64,000 bases of DNA. Source: Paenibacillus oenotherae (GTDB taxonomy: Bacteria; Bacillota; Bacilli; Paenibacillales; Paenibacillaceae). The stretch covers positions 1-64,000 of the forward strand of contig NZ_JAHZIJ010000010.1 in assembly GCF_019443105.1 (NCBI RefSeq), given 5' to 3'. The translations under genes were made by a program, and so were the position numbers. Numbering within the stretch: the first letter of the stretch is position 1; the number at the start of each line of letters is the position of its first letter. Under the pieces are notes generated by a model. It saw only the letters and a program-made list of their open reading frames with translations. It did not search any database and was not told where the DNA came from. This document shows positions 27,630-37,126 of this stretch, in pieces.

Positions 27630-29018
27630 TTACGCGCCCGGCTCCACTATAATGTCGGTTCCATTCACCTCGATCCGATAGCCGAGCGGTTCCAATGTTT
27701 CCACAATCGGCAGTGCATCCACGGAGCGGTATCTCGGAATGTAATTGAAATAATTATAGCCTGCCCATATTCGCTTGTGGCTGGCTTTGACTTCAACAGC
27801 CGCTTTGCCGCTCACCAGCTTTTCGGAGGAGCCCTCAGCTTGAAGCTTCAGCCCCAGCACATCGGTAAAAAACCTTTTATCCGCGTATAAAGTACCCGCT
27901 TCCTTATAAATAAGTCCCCGGTATGTGAAGCGCTGCTCTGCTTCAGCTCCCTGCGTCTGCACAGGCTCAACCTCTGTCAAATATTCCGGACGGCTGATTG
28001 CACTGCTGTAAGCAGCAAGCACTTCCTGCTCCGTCGTGATCGAATAATCGTTAATCCGGCGCTTCTCATTGTACTCTGTCGTATTATTCACATCGAAATA
28101 AAAAACAGCTTTAATGCGCGGATATTTATCCGGCAGCTCCCCGTAGAACCGCTTGATCTTCTCGGCGGCAAACGCATTGTCGGTCAAATCATCCGTTACC
28201 GTATAATGCGTGGCCCCATATTCCGAGACCATAATCGGCTTCTCCCGGCTGAAACGGTTATATACGAAATTAAGCAAATCAAGCGGGTCCTCGAAGTCCG
28301 CCTCATGGAGGCGGCTGTCATTATGATACTTTACGCTATATACGTTGACACCAACCCAATCGACGTAGTCATCCCCCGGATAATAGCTCTCGATTGTCTC
28401 CTCAGGGAGCGACAGCACTGCCCATACCATTATGATATTCGGCGCTCTTTCACTGAATATGCGGTGCACCATCTTCCATGTCTGCTTGTATTGCTCCGGA
28501 TCACCGCTGTAATTCGTCCATGTTCCATTCATCTCGGAGGCAAAGCGCATAAAGATCGGAACACCAGCTTTATTCGCCTCATCTGCGAATTTCTGCAAAT
28601 ACTCGTCATCCTTCACTTCAGCAAGACCGTTGTTCGGCTCGAACGCAATATGCGGCACCGCACCGGTCGATTTCACCTGCTCCACCCATTTGGTCGGGAA
28701 CTCCTTGCCGTACCCCACATACTTGAAGAAGCTCGCATGCTGCCTTCCTGTCCGTTCGTTAAAGGTCTTCATGCTGAATGCAATGGCGGGATTCTGCAGC
28801 ACATAGCCGCCCAAGTAAATGCCGCTTGCCGGCTCTGACTTGGCAAGCGTATAGCCCGGCATCGTCGTTTGAATCGTCCAATCTTCTTTTTCAACAACGC
28901 GATACTTTTTGTAGCCCACATACCCGAACATCGAGAGCTGCATGAGCATTACGAGTACACACAGTGTCCACAGTGTAATTGATCTTCTGCGATGCAATTT
29001 ATTGCTATCCTTCAACAC
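27630..29018 (-). CDS. GH26-like glycoside hydrolase with C-terminal copper-amine-oxidase-N-like domain
   Basis: The 462-residue protein has an N-terminal membrane anchor (about 15-35) and an outer domain with FMRFASEMNGTW (acid/base Glu), WVGVNVYSV and PIMVSEYGATHY (nucleophile Glu), the layout of GH26 beta-mannanase-like barrels. Residues about 365-462 look like the small repeat domain found in copper amine oxidase N-terminal (stalk) regions. It lies next to the end of the DUF5693-like membrane gene and is probably made with it. Substrate unknown; a role in surface polysaccharide is inferred. Confidence 0.7.
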   Translation of the reverse strand: MLKDSNKLHRRRSITLWTLCVLVMLMQLSMFGYVGYKKYRVVEKEDWTIQTTMPGYTLAKSEPASGIYLGGYVLQNPAIAFSMKTFNERTGRQHASFFKYVGYGKEFPTKWVEQVKSTGAVPHIAFEPNNGLAEVKDDEYLQKFADEANKAGVPIFMRFASEMNGTWTNYSGDPEQYKQTWKMVHRIFSERAPNIIMVWAVLSLPEETIESYYPGDDYVDWVGVNVYSVKYHNDSRLHEADFEDPLDLLNFVYNRFSREKPIMVSEYGATHYTVTDDLTDNAFAAEKIKRFYGELPDKYPRIKAVFYFDVNNTTEYNEKRRINDYSITTEQEVLAAYSSAISRPEYLTEVEPVQTQGAEAEQRFTYRGLIYKEAGTLYADKRFFTDVLGLKLQAEGSSEKLVSGKAAVEVKASHKRIWAGYNYFNYIPRYRSVDALPIVETLEPLGYRIEVNGTDIIVEPGA

Positions 29019-31016
29019 CTATGTCCCCTCCGTCGTCACAACCTGCTGCCTATTCCTCTTCTTCCATAGAGACATTATGACATAGGCCACAATGCCGATT
29101 ATTCCTCCCAATACGATGCCCGTCAACGATCTTGTTAAAGAAATGGCCAGCGGGGAATGCAGGTGCGTGAACGTATTGACCATTGAGCATAAACCGATTG
29201 CGCCTAGTGGCAGCAGCCATGCCCCTCCCCTGCGGCGGCATGCCAGCATACAAGCCGCAGCCATGAGCAGCGGATGGCCGATCAGCCACTCCTTCGTTCG
29301 CGGTCGTACGCCGAACAGATCCGATAATGCTTGGCGCAGCTCTCCTTCATAAGGAAGTACCATATCACTGTTGCCCGTTCTTGCTAATAGATAAGCCATC
29401 ACCGCGCCGCTTGCCAGCAGGGCAGCCATCACCAAGAAAATTTTGAGCGGCTTGCTCCCGCGATTGCCAGCTTCCGTTGTTCTTGTACCAGTCGTGCTTG
29501 CACCGTTTGTGCTTATGCCTGTCGTGCTTGTACCCGTTGTCCCTGTATTGGCTGTGCTTGTACCGCTTGAAGCCATAAAACTCTTCCAGGCTCCCCAGAT
29601 GTTGCGCCAGCCCCCCTGGAGCAACAAGCATGCCGTAATCAAAGCTATTGGCCCAACGTACAGCAGCTTGACGCCGCGAAATAGATCGACATAAGCCAAG
29701 TACGAGACATCGCTCAGCAGAGCCGTTACATATATAATGCCTGCTGAAGTGATGGCAGCAGCAGCCACATATCCGGCAGCGGCTTTAAGCAAGGAACCGC
29801 CGAGACTTCCCGGCCCAATCACATTATTGTTGCTTTGGACTTTGTCTTTGTTTTGGACTTTATCGTTGTTTTGGCCATTCTTAATAGCCTTGTCGTTCTC
29901 CTTGACCTTATCGTTCTCCTTGCTCTGGAACCAGCGCCATAGCAGCAATACTGCTGCGCTCGGGGCAGTGATAGCCCCCCATAATGCGATTACACTCTCA
30001 AGCCTGCTGCTCCATCCCGAAGGTGCAGCCATCCAGCCTGCACAGACGAATGCTGTACCTGCCGCAATCAGCAATGTTATGGCTGTTCTCACCCGTAAGG
30101 ACAAGGCTTCGAACACATTTCCGGCAAGCAGCAGGAACAAGGCTCCGATTCCGATAATGGGCATCGTTCGCCACAGCTTGCCAGGCTCCGCGTATTGGCC
30201 TGCTATTGGAGCTGCGCCTCCCCAGCTGAAATCATCACTCAACTGCTCGCGCAATTGGCCTGCAATTGTCAGAGCATGCAGCTCGTAAGCAGACAGCTTG
30301 CTTTCAGACTCCCCGTCCTCTTCAGCAGCCCCTGCCCGCATCGGCATGAATGTGACAAGCCTGATCCCCCGTTCGCGGATACCAAGCTCGAAGGTATCCA
30401 CCGCTTCACCAACAGGCATCGATCCGAGCCGCTGCGCATCGAAGAACAGGCTGCGGATAGATTGATAGCCGCTTAGCCGCGTCAGCTCCAGCCCGCCTCG
30501 CTGGCTTTTTACCAGTACGGTATGCATTCCGTTCTCTGCCAGGCTGCCCGCTAAAGTCTTCCTGTCTTCGGCAGATCCCGGCACTTCCATGCCAGCGAAC
30601 TGCACCCGCTTAATTCCGGCTGCAGACAGCTCCTTGACAAGCCGCCGGATAGCCTCCTCCCCTGTGGGGAACCCCTCTAGGGGCAGGTAAGCCATAACCT
30701 CCATGCTGTACTGTCCTCTCAGCTCTGCTGCGGCATTCGTGAAGGCCTCTGGCAGGAACACAGCATCAGCACTTTCGCTGCCTTGCTTCTGCAAGCCAGG
30801 CTCCAGCATAACGGTTGTCGCTCCCGATTCCTTCCAGCGGATTGTATCGTCCGCATTAACGCCGCCATCCTGCTGGAGCAGCCAGCTTCCGGGTACAGCA
30901 ATTTCAACATGTCTGTCATTCTCTTCAGCCTGCCAACGATGAACCAGTAAAGGAGCCGATCCTATCGATGTCAACAAAAGAATGGCAATAGCAATTATAA
31001 TTGTATTTTTAGTCAA
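29019..31016 (-). CDS. DUF5693-like polytopic membrane protein
   Basis: The 665-residue product starts with a signal/anchor helix, then a soluble barrel-like part (AVPGSWLLQQDGG, VKELSAAGIKRVQFAGMEVPG) and about eight membrane helices in the second half. This matches DUF5693 proteins, often near cell-wall polysaccharide genes; function unknown. Two low-complexity stretches (Lys/Asn/Asp near 370-395; Thr/Gly/Ser near 485-520) sit in cytoplasmic or outer loops. It abuts the GH26-like gene with no gap. Confidence 0.65.
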   Translation of the reverse strand: MTKNTIIIAIAILLLTSIGSAPLLVHRWQAEENDRHVEIAVPGSWLLQQDGGVNADDTIRWKESGATTVMLEPGLQKQGSESADAVFLPEAFTNAAAELRGQYSMEVMAYLPLEGFPTGEEAIRRLVKELSAAGIKRVQFAGMEVPGSAEDRKTLAGSLAENGMHTVLVKSQRGGLELTRLSGYQSIRSLFFDAQRLGSMPVGEAVDTFELGIRERGIRLVTFMPMRAGAAEEDGESESKLSAYELHALTIAGQLREQLSDDFSWGGAAPIAGQYAEPGKLWRTMPIIGIGALFLLLAGNVFEALSLRVRTAITLLIAAGTAFVCAGWMAAPSGWSSRLESVIALWGAITAPSAAVLLLWRWFQSKENDKVKENDKAIKNGQNNDKVQNKDKVQSNNNVIGPGSLGGSLLKAAAGYVAAAAITSAGIIYVTALLSDVSYLAYVDLFRGVKLLYVGPIALITACLLLQGGWRNIWGAWKSFMASSGTSTANTGTTGTSTTGISTNGASTTGTRTTEAGNRGSKPLKIFLVMAALLASGAVMAYLLARTGNSDMVLPYEGELRQALSDLFGVRPRTKEWLIGHPLLMAAACMLACRRRGGAWLLPLGAIGLCSMVNTFTHLHSPLAISLTRSLTGIVLGGIIGIVAYVIMSLWKKRNRQQVVTTEGT

Positions 31017-31182
31017 TGATACACCTCGAAATTTATTTGGAAAAAACCCTGATTATTATACCATAGCTCCATAGTTGAAACGAATTATGTTTCGGGAAAG
31101 TTACAACATACTGCCATTTTTATAAGCGATTTATGATATCTTAACAAATTTCGGAATATAATTCCCGAGCTTTTACAGCACG

Positions 31183-31236
31183 CAAAAAGCCGTTGTTTCA
31201 GCATCCCGCCTGCGCTGCTGATCCATACGGCTTTTC
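31183..31236 (-). terminator. Terminator of the DUF2238 gene
   Basis: AAAAGCCGT (31185-) and ACGGCTTTT (31226-) close a long hairpin with an inner CAGCA/TGCTG pair; T-runs lie on both strands. It follows the DUF2238 gene and may also serve as a boundary upstream of the DUF5693 gene. Confidence 0.7.
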
Positions 31237-31269
31237 TCTCTCTGACAAGTTGCAGCTATTCCTGCTTAT

Positions 31270-31956
31270 TCAAGCACCCAAGGAGCTGCCCGCCTTGGCC
31301 CCGGCCTTCATGATGCGCTCTGCAACGACTGTGACGATCATCGTGAACGCAGCGCCATACAAAGCGAGCTCCATGTCATGCTGCGCATCCCACGGGTCGC
31401 CCTGCGTGCCCACAAACAGAGTGCCTCTATCCGGTGCCATAATCAGCGCAACCCACATCTCGATCAGCTCATAGAAAGCGCCTAATGCCAGAATGATAGC
31501 CGCCGTCAGCACACGGGACAAGGCTCTGCGAATATGAGCGGCTCTGAGCAGCCATTCATAGACCGGAAAAGCGATCAATACACCAAACGCGCAGTGGACA
31601 ATACGGTCGTAATGATCCCGCTCAAATTGGAACTGTTCGTGAAGCCATGCATCAATCGGTGTTGTATGGTAGGAATAATGTGCGCCAATCGTGTGCAGAG
31701 TGATAAAGCCAATGATGCACAAATAGGATAAATTGCACAATCGAAACCAACGATAGGATATCGCCAATCCGCATACTGCCGCTATCGTCAACAGGTTCTC
31801 CAGCCACCAGTTGAACATGCTGTAAGGCTCAATCGACAAGACGATCCACAGTACCAAATAAGCGGCGACGGCTCCCTGGAGCAGCCAATTGACCCGGAAT
31901 GGTATATCCGTTCCAAGCAGCTTCCCGCTGCTCTTTATCTCTTTCCAAGCCGGCAT
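31270..31956 (-). CDS. DUF2238 (YjdF-type) membrane protein
   Basis: The 228-residue product has about six membrane helices and the family motifs HTIGAHYSYHTTPIDAW, DRIVHCAFGVLIAFP, ALGAFYELIEMW and GTQGDPWDAQHDM. Function unknown in this widespread family. ATG at 31956 follows GGGGGAGAGAGG; the longer frame starting at 32082 has no ribosome site. Confidence 0.85.
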   Translation of the reverse strand: MPAWKEIKSSGKLLGTDIPFRVNWLLQGAVAAYLVLWIVLSIEPYSMFNWWLENLLTIAAVCGLAISYRWFRLCNLSYLCIIGFITLHTIGAHYSYHTTPIDAWLHEQFQFERDHYDRIVHCAFGVLIAFPVYEWLLRAAHIRRALSRVLTAAIILALGAFYELIEMWVALIMAPDRGTLFVGTQGDPWDAQHDMELALYGAAFTMIVTVVAERIMKAGAKAGSSLGA

Positions 31957-32095
31957 CCTCTCTCCCCCTTGATCTTTAATAATGACCTCTCTGCAACCAA
32001 TCTCTGTGCGAATAAAACTATACCAACGATTGACAGCGGTGACCAGACGAACAGGGGCCAAAAATAAGTTAAACCCGCCCAACTGAAAATCTCGA

Positions 32096-32124
32096 TTGAC
32101 AATTTACTGCCGCAGGAGTATAAC
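32096..32124 (+). promoter_or_regulatory. Promoter of the ilvA T-box leader
   Basis: TTGACA (32096-32101), 17-bp spacer, TATAAC (32119-32124). Transcription would start near 32131. Confidence 0.75.
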
Positions 32125-32130
32125 AAGAAT

Positions 32131-32445
32131 AAATATTTCGAACAATTCAAATTCATTGATGGGAACAGATGCATTTGAAATCGGCATTCCCCAGAGAGTC
32201 GGCGCTTGCTGAAAGCCGACGTTTGCCGCCGAATGTCATATCCTCCCTGAGAAGCCGTGCTGAACAATTCCGAGCATCCTTATAATTGGAATAGGTAAGC
32301 ATGGACGGTATCCGCCGTTACACGGAGCGCGTATGTTGGTACGCGGCTAAGCGCCGAACGCCCCTTCATGTAAGGGTGCTGACGGAAGTAGGGTGGTAAC
32401 GCGAGTTAATCTCGTCCCTTTATTGGGACGGGATTTTTTTATTTT
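32131..32445 (+). promoter_or_regulatory. T-box leader for isoleucine (tRNA-Ile sensing) upstream of ilvA
   Basis: The leader has a full Stem I, with GGGA paired to TCCC, an ATG/CAT helix, a distal AGAGAG-type bulge and loop near 32200, and the specifier ATC (Ile) at 32240-32242 directly after the CAT strand. Stem III is near 32304-32319, the T-box core AGGGTGGTAACGCGAG follows (32390-32405), and a terminator CTCGTCCC/GGGACGGG with seven T ends near 32440. Uncharged tRNA-Ile would favour the antiterminator, so ilvA is read when isoleucine is short. Confidence 0.9.
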
Positions 32446-32492
32446 CCTGGAATCATAGCATAGTAACGAAATGGTTATCTGAGGAGAGGTAG

Positions 32493-33779
32493 ATGAGGAT
32501 GGGAAATGATCGGCAGCATAACGGAAAAGACGGGTTTACAGTCGGATTAACGGAAATTGCCCAGGCGCAAATGCATGTCAAGGAAGTAGCGGCACGAACA
32601 CCGCTGCTGCACAACCGGGTCCTCTCGGAACGCTACGGATGCACGGTGTTATTGAAGAGGGAGGATCTGCAGGTTGTCCGCTCGTTCAAGCTGCGCGGAG
32701 CCTATCATCTTATGAAGTCTCTCCCGGCGGAGCGGCTCGCACGCGGCGTCATATGCGCCAGCGCAGGCAATCATGCGCAAGGGGTCGCCTTCTCCTGCCA
32801 AGCGCTTGGCATACCGGGCAAAATTTATATGCCAAGCACGACCCCCCGCCAAAAAGTGAACCAGGTCGCCTTCTTCGGCGGGCCCGACGTGGAGATCATC
32901 CTGACCGGAGATTCCTTCGATGACGCCTACCATGAAGCCGTTACTGCCAGCAAGAGAGATGATCTGGCATTCATCCACCCCTTCGATGACCCCAAGATCA
33001 TTGCAGGCAATGGGACGATCGGCAAGGAGATTATGGAGACCGTAGAGACCGCGCCCGATTACATCTTCGTCACCGTTGGGGGCGGCGGGCTTGCCGCAGG
33101 CGTAGGCGCATACGTCAAGGCCGTCTCCCCTGCAACGCAGCTGATCGGGGTCGAGCCGGAAGGTGCGCCTTCCATGCGCATCTCGCTCGATAATGGCGAG
33201 GTGACTGCGCTCGAAACGATCGACAAATTCGTCGATGGCGCCGCAGTGAAGCGTGTAGGAGACATGACGTTCCGCATGTGCCGCGAGCTGCTGGATGATG
33301 TTGTGCTTGTACCGGAGGGCAAAGCTTGCACAGCGCTGCTGGATCTGTACAATGAGAACGCCATTGTCGCAGAGCCTGCGGGAGCTCTTCCCATTGCCGC
33401 GCTGGATATGTACCGGGAGCAGATCGCCGGCAAGACCGTCGTCTGTGTCATAAGCGGAGGCAACAATGATGTGGACCGGATGCAGGAGATCAAGGAGCGT
33501 TCGCTCGTCTTCGAGGGCCTGAAGCATTACTTTATGGTGAATTTCCCACAGCGTGCCGGAGCGCTCCGCGAATTCCTCGATGAGGTGCTCGGCCCCGACG
33601 ATGATATTGCCAGATTCGAATATACGAAGAAGCATAACAAGGATAACGGACCTGCGCTCGTCGGTATTGAGCTCAAGCATCGGGAGGATTACGAGCCGCT
33701 TATCGGGCGCATGCGTACTAAAGGGCTGCAATTCATTGAATTGAACAAAGATCCGCTGCTTTTCAATTTGCTTATTTAG
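32493..33779 (+). CDS. ilvA: Threonine dehydratase (biosynthetic)
   Basis: The 428-residue product shows LKREDLQVVRSFKLRGAYH with the PLP-binding Lys, SAGNHAQGVAFSC, TVGGGGLAAGVGAYVK (phosphate loop) and a C-terminal ACT-like regulatory domain (FMVNFPQRAGALREFLDEVLG). It turns threonine into 2-oxobutanoate, the first step to isoleucine, in the cytoplasm. GAGGAGAGG precedes the ATG. The T-box leader for isoleucine just upstream agrees with this role. Confidence 0.95.
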   Translation: MRMGNDRQHNGKDGFTVGLTEIAQAQMHVKEVAARTPLLHNRVLSERYGCTVLLKREDLQVVRSFKLRGAYHLMKSLPAERLARGVICASAGNHAQGVAFSCQALGIPGKIYMPSTTPRQKVNQVAFFGGPDVEIILTGDSFDDAYHEAVTASKRDDLAFIHPFDDPKIIAGNGTIGKEIMETVETAPDYIFVTVGGGGLAAGVGAYVKAVSPATQLIGVEPEGAPSMRISLDNGEVTALETIDKFVDGAAVKRVGDMTFRMCRELLDDVVLVPEGKACTALLDLYNENAIVAEPAGALPIAALDMYREQIAGKTVVCVISGGNNDVDRMQEIKERSLVFEGLKHYFMVNFPQRAGALREFLDEVLGPDDDIARFEYTKKHNKDNGPALVGIELKHREDYEPLIGRMRTKGLQFIELNKDPLLFNLLI

Positions 33780-33825
33780 CGTTAATAAAGGTCATTGGCA
33801 CGGGGCGATCCATTGCGGCTGCGCT

Positions 33826-33920
33826 GCTGTTGCATTGCTATTGCACTGCTACTGCACTTGTTGCTGCATTGCTGCTGCACTGCTACTGCACTTGTTGCTG
33901 CACTGCTGCTGCACTTGAAT
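33826..33920. repeat. Degenerate tandem repeat (TTGCTGCACTGC-type)
   Basis: After ilvA the DNA is a run of units such as TTGCTGCACTGCTACTGCAC repeated with small changes. No gene or clear terminator is seen between ilvA and the glycosyltransferase gene (33780-34059). Confidence 0.75.
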
Positions 33921-34059
33921 CATTGCCGCTGCCGGAGCATTTCACTTGGATCCCATGAGGCTATTTAAGGTCGAGTCCGCACCTTACAATGGCTTCATGC
34001 TGCGATCATGCGGGCTTAACATTGAGCTGTTAAGCTACCGACAGGAGGTGTGTGCCAGA

Positions 34060-35226
34060 ATGACCCGCTACATGTATAATGAAGACCCCAAATTGTTAAT
34101 TCTGTACGCTTCTTACGGCGACGGCCACCTGCAGGCTGCTCGCGCCATCCGTGATGCGCTCTCCGATCATGGCATGAACCGGGCTGTTCTTGTCGATCTG
34201 CTCGCTGAAGCCCATCCCTGGATTAATGAGATGACCCGCCTGATCTATTCAAAAAGCTTCACCATGCTCCCCGGATTATACGGGTGGATGTACGACCGCA
34301 CCAAACCGATGAAGCATGACTCGCTCTTCGCTGGCTGGCTGCATTCCTTCGGGCGCGACAGGCTGCGCCGCCTGCTGCGGGATGAGAAGCCCGATGCGGT
34401 CATTCATACATTCCCGCTGCTGGCAATGCCTGCGCTCAAGCAGCGTATGGGCCTGCGAATTCCCTCCTGTACCGTCGTTACCGATTTCGATCTGCACCGC
34501 CGCTGGGTACATCCCGATATCGACCGCTATTATGTCCCGACTTACGATATGAAGCATGAGCTGATGTCGCTTGGCATCCACAGCCACCGTATCTGTGTCA
34601 GCGGCATTCCGCTCAAACGCGGCTTCCGTTCCCTCAGCGCCGATCCTTCTCTCTACGTCCAATACAGCCTGCCACCCAAAAAGCCAATCATTCTCATCAT
34701 GGCTGGTGCGCAAGGCATCCTTCCCGATATCGCAGAACTGTGCACCCGTCTGCTTGCTCACCCTGACATTACGCTCGCCATTGTTTGCGGACGCAGCGAA
34801 GCACTCGCGCAGGAGCTGCACGAATGCTTCGACAGCCATCCTGAACGGGAGCGGCTGCGCATCTTTGGCTATATCGAGCACATTCATGAGCTCATGGCCT
34901 TGTCCACCTGCCTCGTAACCAAGCCGGGCGGCGTCACTTTGTCCGAAGCGCTGGCGGCGGAGCTGCCTATTTTCACATATAAGCCAGTGCCGGGCCAAGA
35001 GCGGCATAACGCGCTTTATTTGGAAAGCAAAGGCGCTGCGGTAATCGCTCACTCGCCGGATCAGCTTTCTCAAGAAATAATGAAACTCATTCATGATCCT
35101 ATTCGTCTATTAAATTGTAAACGGGCATTGCACAAGCTGCGCCGGAATGATGCCGCCGATACGATCGCCTTGGACTTTTGTCCTGGCTTGAATATAATGG
35201 TAGGAGCCCCTTCATCCATACGGTAG
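34060..35226 (+). CDS. Diacylglycerol glucosyltransferase / MGDG synthase-like glycosyltransferase (UgtP type)
   Basis: The 388-residue product begins with LLILYASYGDGHLQAARAI, the MGDG-synthase N-domain, has HTFPLLAMPALK, and a C-terminal UDP-sugar site (ILIMAGAQGILPD; LVTKPGGVTLSEALAAELPIFTYKPVPGQERHNA). Such GT28 enzymes put glucose or galactose on diacylglycerol at the inner face of the membrane. ATG at 34060 has AGGAGGTG upstream; the longer frame from 33946 lacks one. An MFS gene follows as in the staphylococcal ypfP-ltaA pair, so it may make the lipoteichoic-acid anchor glycolipid. Confidence 0.83.
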   Translation: MTRYMYNEDPKLLILYASYGDGHLQAARAIRDALSDHGMNRAVLVDLLAEAHPWINEMTRLIYSKSFTMLPGLYGWMYDRTKPMKHDSLFAGWLHSFGRDRLRRLLRDEKPDAVIHTFPLLAMPALKQRMGLRIPSCTVVTDFDLHRRWVHPDIDRYYVPTYDMKHELMSLGIHSHRICVSGIPLKRGFRSLSADPSLYVQYSLPPKKPIILIMAGAQGILPDIAELCTRLLAHPDITLAIVCGRSEALAQELHECFDSHPERERLRIFGYIEHIHELMALSTCLVTKPGGVTLSEALAAELPIFTYKPVPGQERHNALYLESKGAAVIAHSPDQLSQEIMKLIHDPIRLLNCKRALHKLRRNDAADTIALDFCPGLNIMVGAPSSIR

Positions 35227-35293
35227 CTGATGGAATATTCGCAATCAACGGAAGGATGGCTGTATTTAGAATGGAGATAAAGGGGTTATCCGA

Positions 35294-36484
35294 ATGAACA
35301 TATTGCGAAAACGCTGGTTCGGGCCGGAAATCTTGCTATTCTCGGTCATCCTGTTTATCGTCGAGTTCGTCAGGGGAGCTGCTCTGATCAGCTTTCTTCC
35401 TATATTCGGAGAGAAGACGCTCGGCCTTACGCTGGATATTATCGGGATCGCCATCACGGCGCATTATGTAACAGATACCGCACTGAAGATGGCCATTGGC
35501 TATTTGCTGGATCGCTTCTCGATTCGCTTCGTCGTTCATGCCGGCTTGCTGGCATCACTTGCGGGTATTGTACTTCTGAAATTCGCTTTTGAGCCGTGGC
35601 TGTTTATTACTGCGGCCGCCCTCTACGGCGTTGGCATATCACCGATATGGATTGTCTGTTTAACGAAGGTGACAGAGGAGCAGCGCGCCACTCAGATGGG
35701 CTTTCTCTACACCATATGGCTTGTCGGCATCGGCTCGGGACCTATCGTGAGCAATATTCTGTTGGACTACAGCACCGACATGACCTATTATTTGCTGCTT
35801 GGACTTTCTATACTCTGCTGGGTGCTCGCACTGTTCATCAGCAACCGCCAATCCTCCAACGTCAAATCGCTGCCGATGCGCGAGGAGTTCTCCATCCTGC
35901 GTGAGCGGCTGCGCCACATGAAGCTGCTCCTGCCAGGCATGGTGCTTCAGACGTTGGGCGCGGGCATGCTCGTCCCTATTCTGCCGAGCTTCGCCGAGGA
36001 GCGTCTTGGAATGACGGGCGCCCAATATTCCCTGCTTCTGCTTGCAGGAGGCGCCTGCACCGTGATCGGATTAATTCCGCTGGGACGTCTATCTGATAAG
36101 CTCGGCGGGAAGAAATGGTTTCTCGTCCTCGGCTTCGGCTTAATCGGCGCCTGCCTGTACGCCCTGGCATTGGAGCCTCCGCTCTGGCAAAGCATGGCGC
36201 TCGCCGGAGCGCTCGGGCTGTCATACGCCACCTTGCTCCCCGCATGGAACGCGCTGCTTGCGAATTATGTGCCTCCCATGCAGCAGGGCCTTGGCTGGGG
36301 CATCTTTTCCACTGTTGAAGGCATTGGAGGGATGATTGGCCCGGTAATTGGAGGTGTGCTGGCGTCCATGCACGGCCAGTCTTCTGTTGTATGGTTCAGT
36401 GCAGCTATGTACGTCCTGATTGGTTTGTTCTACATTTGGTTTCCATTCCGTGCCTTTACGGAGAGCGGCAGCAGGGTCAAATAG
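35294..36484 (+). CDS. MFS transporter, possibly LtaA-like glycolipid flippase
   Basis: The 396-residue product has about twelve membrane helices, and motif-A-like loops GYLLDRFSIRF and GRLSDKLGGKKW at equivalent places in the two halves. It follows the glycosyltransferase gene by 67 bp. S. aureus LtaA, a flippase for the diglucosyl-diacylglycerol anchor, has the same length and gene neighbour, so this role is an attractive inference; a drug or sugar exporter is the alternative. Confidence 0.75.
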   Translation: MNILRKRWFGPEILLFSVILFIVEFVRGAALISFLPIFGEKTLGLTLDIIGIAITAHYVTDTALKMAIGYLLDRFSIRFVVHAGLLASLAGIVLLKFAFEPWLFITAAALYGVGISPIWIVCLTKVTEEQRATQMGFLYTIWLVGIGSGPIVSNILLDYSTDMTYYLLLGLSILCWVLALFISNRQSSNVKSLPMREEFSILRERLRHMKLLLPGMVLQTLGAGMLVPILPSFAEERLGMTGAQYSLLLLAGGACTVIGLIPLGRLSDKLGGKKWFLVLGFGLIGACLYALALEPPLWQSMALAGALGLSYATLLPAWNALLANYVPPMQQGLGWGIFSTVEGIGGMIGPVIGGVLASMHGQSSVVWFSAAMYVLIGLFYIWFPFRAFTESGSRVK

Positions 36485-36499
36485 GGGGATTATAGAGAG

Positions 36500-37114
36500 A
36501 TGAGTCAGTTAAAGGAATGGATCCATGAGCTGAAGGATATGGATTTGAACGAGCTTCAGCGCACGCTTGAGAGTTATTCTTCGTTCGGGCCGCTGCCCGG
36601 CATTCTTATGCCGCTGCTGGAGGCGTTTCTGCCTATTCTGCCCCTGCTCGTATTTGTAGCAGCCAATGCGAACATATACGGGCTGTGGTTCGGTTCCCTT
36701 TACTCCTGGATAGGCGTAGCGGGGGGCTCGCTGCTTGTTTTCCTGCTTGCGCGCAAGCTTGGAGGCCGCTTCGGCCCTTGGCTGCAGCGGCGTTTTCCCA
36801 AGACGAAAGTTTTTTTCAATTGGATTGAGCACCGGGGGTTCACGCCAATCTTCCTGCTGGCCTGCTTCCCCTTCTCGCCATCTGCAATTATTAATGTCGT
36901 ATCAGGACTAGGGAAAGTTCCATTCCATACCTTCGCTGTAGCTGTTATGCTCGGCAAAGCCGTCATGATATTCAGCGTCTCGCTGCTTAGCTTCGATATC
37001 GCCCATATTGCGCAGGAGCCATGGCGTATCATAGCAACCGTCGTGCTTGTTGTTGGCATGTGGCTGGGCGGCAAGCGGATTGAGAAGCGTTATGAGCTCA
37101 AGCACAAGGAATAG
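36500..37114 (+). CDS. VTT/TVP38 (DedA-superfamily) membrane protein
   Basis: The 204-residue product has about five membrane segments and the family features LLEAFLPILPLLVFVAANANIYG, LGGRFGPWLQRRFP, FFNWIEHRG, and FLLACFPFSPSAIINVVSGL. TVP38/VTT proteins are linked to lipid movement in membranes. It starts 15 bp after the MFS gene, in the same operon. Confidence 0.82.
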   Translation: MSQLKEWIHELKDMDLNELQRTLESYSSFGPLPGILMPLLEAFLPILPLLVFVAANANIYGLWFGSLYSWIGVAGGSLLVFLLARKLGGRFGPWLQRRFPKTKVFFNWIEHRGFTPIFLLACFPFSPSAIINVVSGLGKVPFHTFAVAVMLGKAVMIFSVSLLSFDIAHIAQEPWRIIATVVLVVGMWLGGKRIEKRYELKHKE

Positions 37115-37126
37115 AGGTGACAGCTT

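Noticed and set aside
32281-32286. TATAAT inside the T-box leader as a promoter with a shortened Stem I
   Set aside because: A full Stem I with an Ile specifier lies upstream, behind a much better promoter (TTGACA-17-TATAAC).
32649-33731. 360-codon frame antisense to ilvA
   Set aside because: Shadow of ilvA; no family motif.
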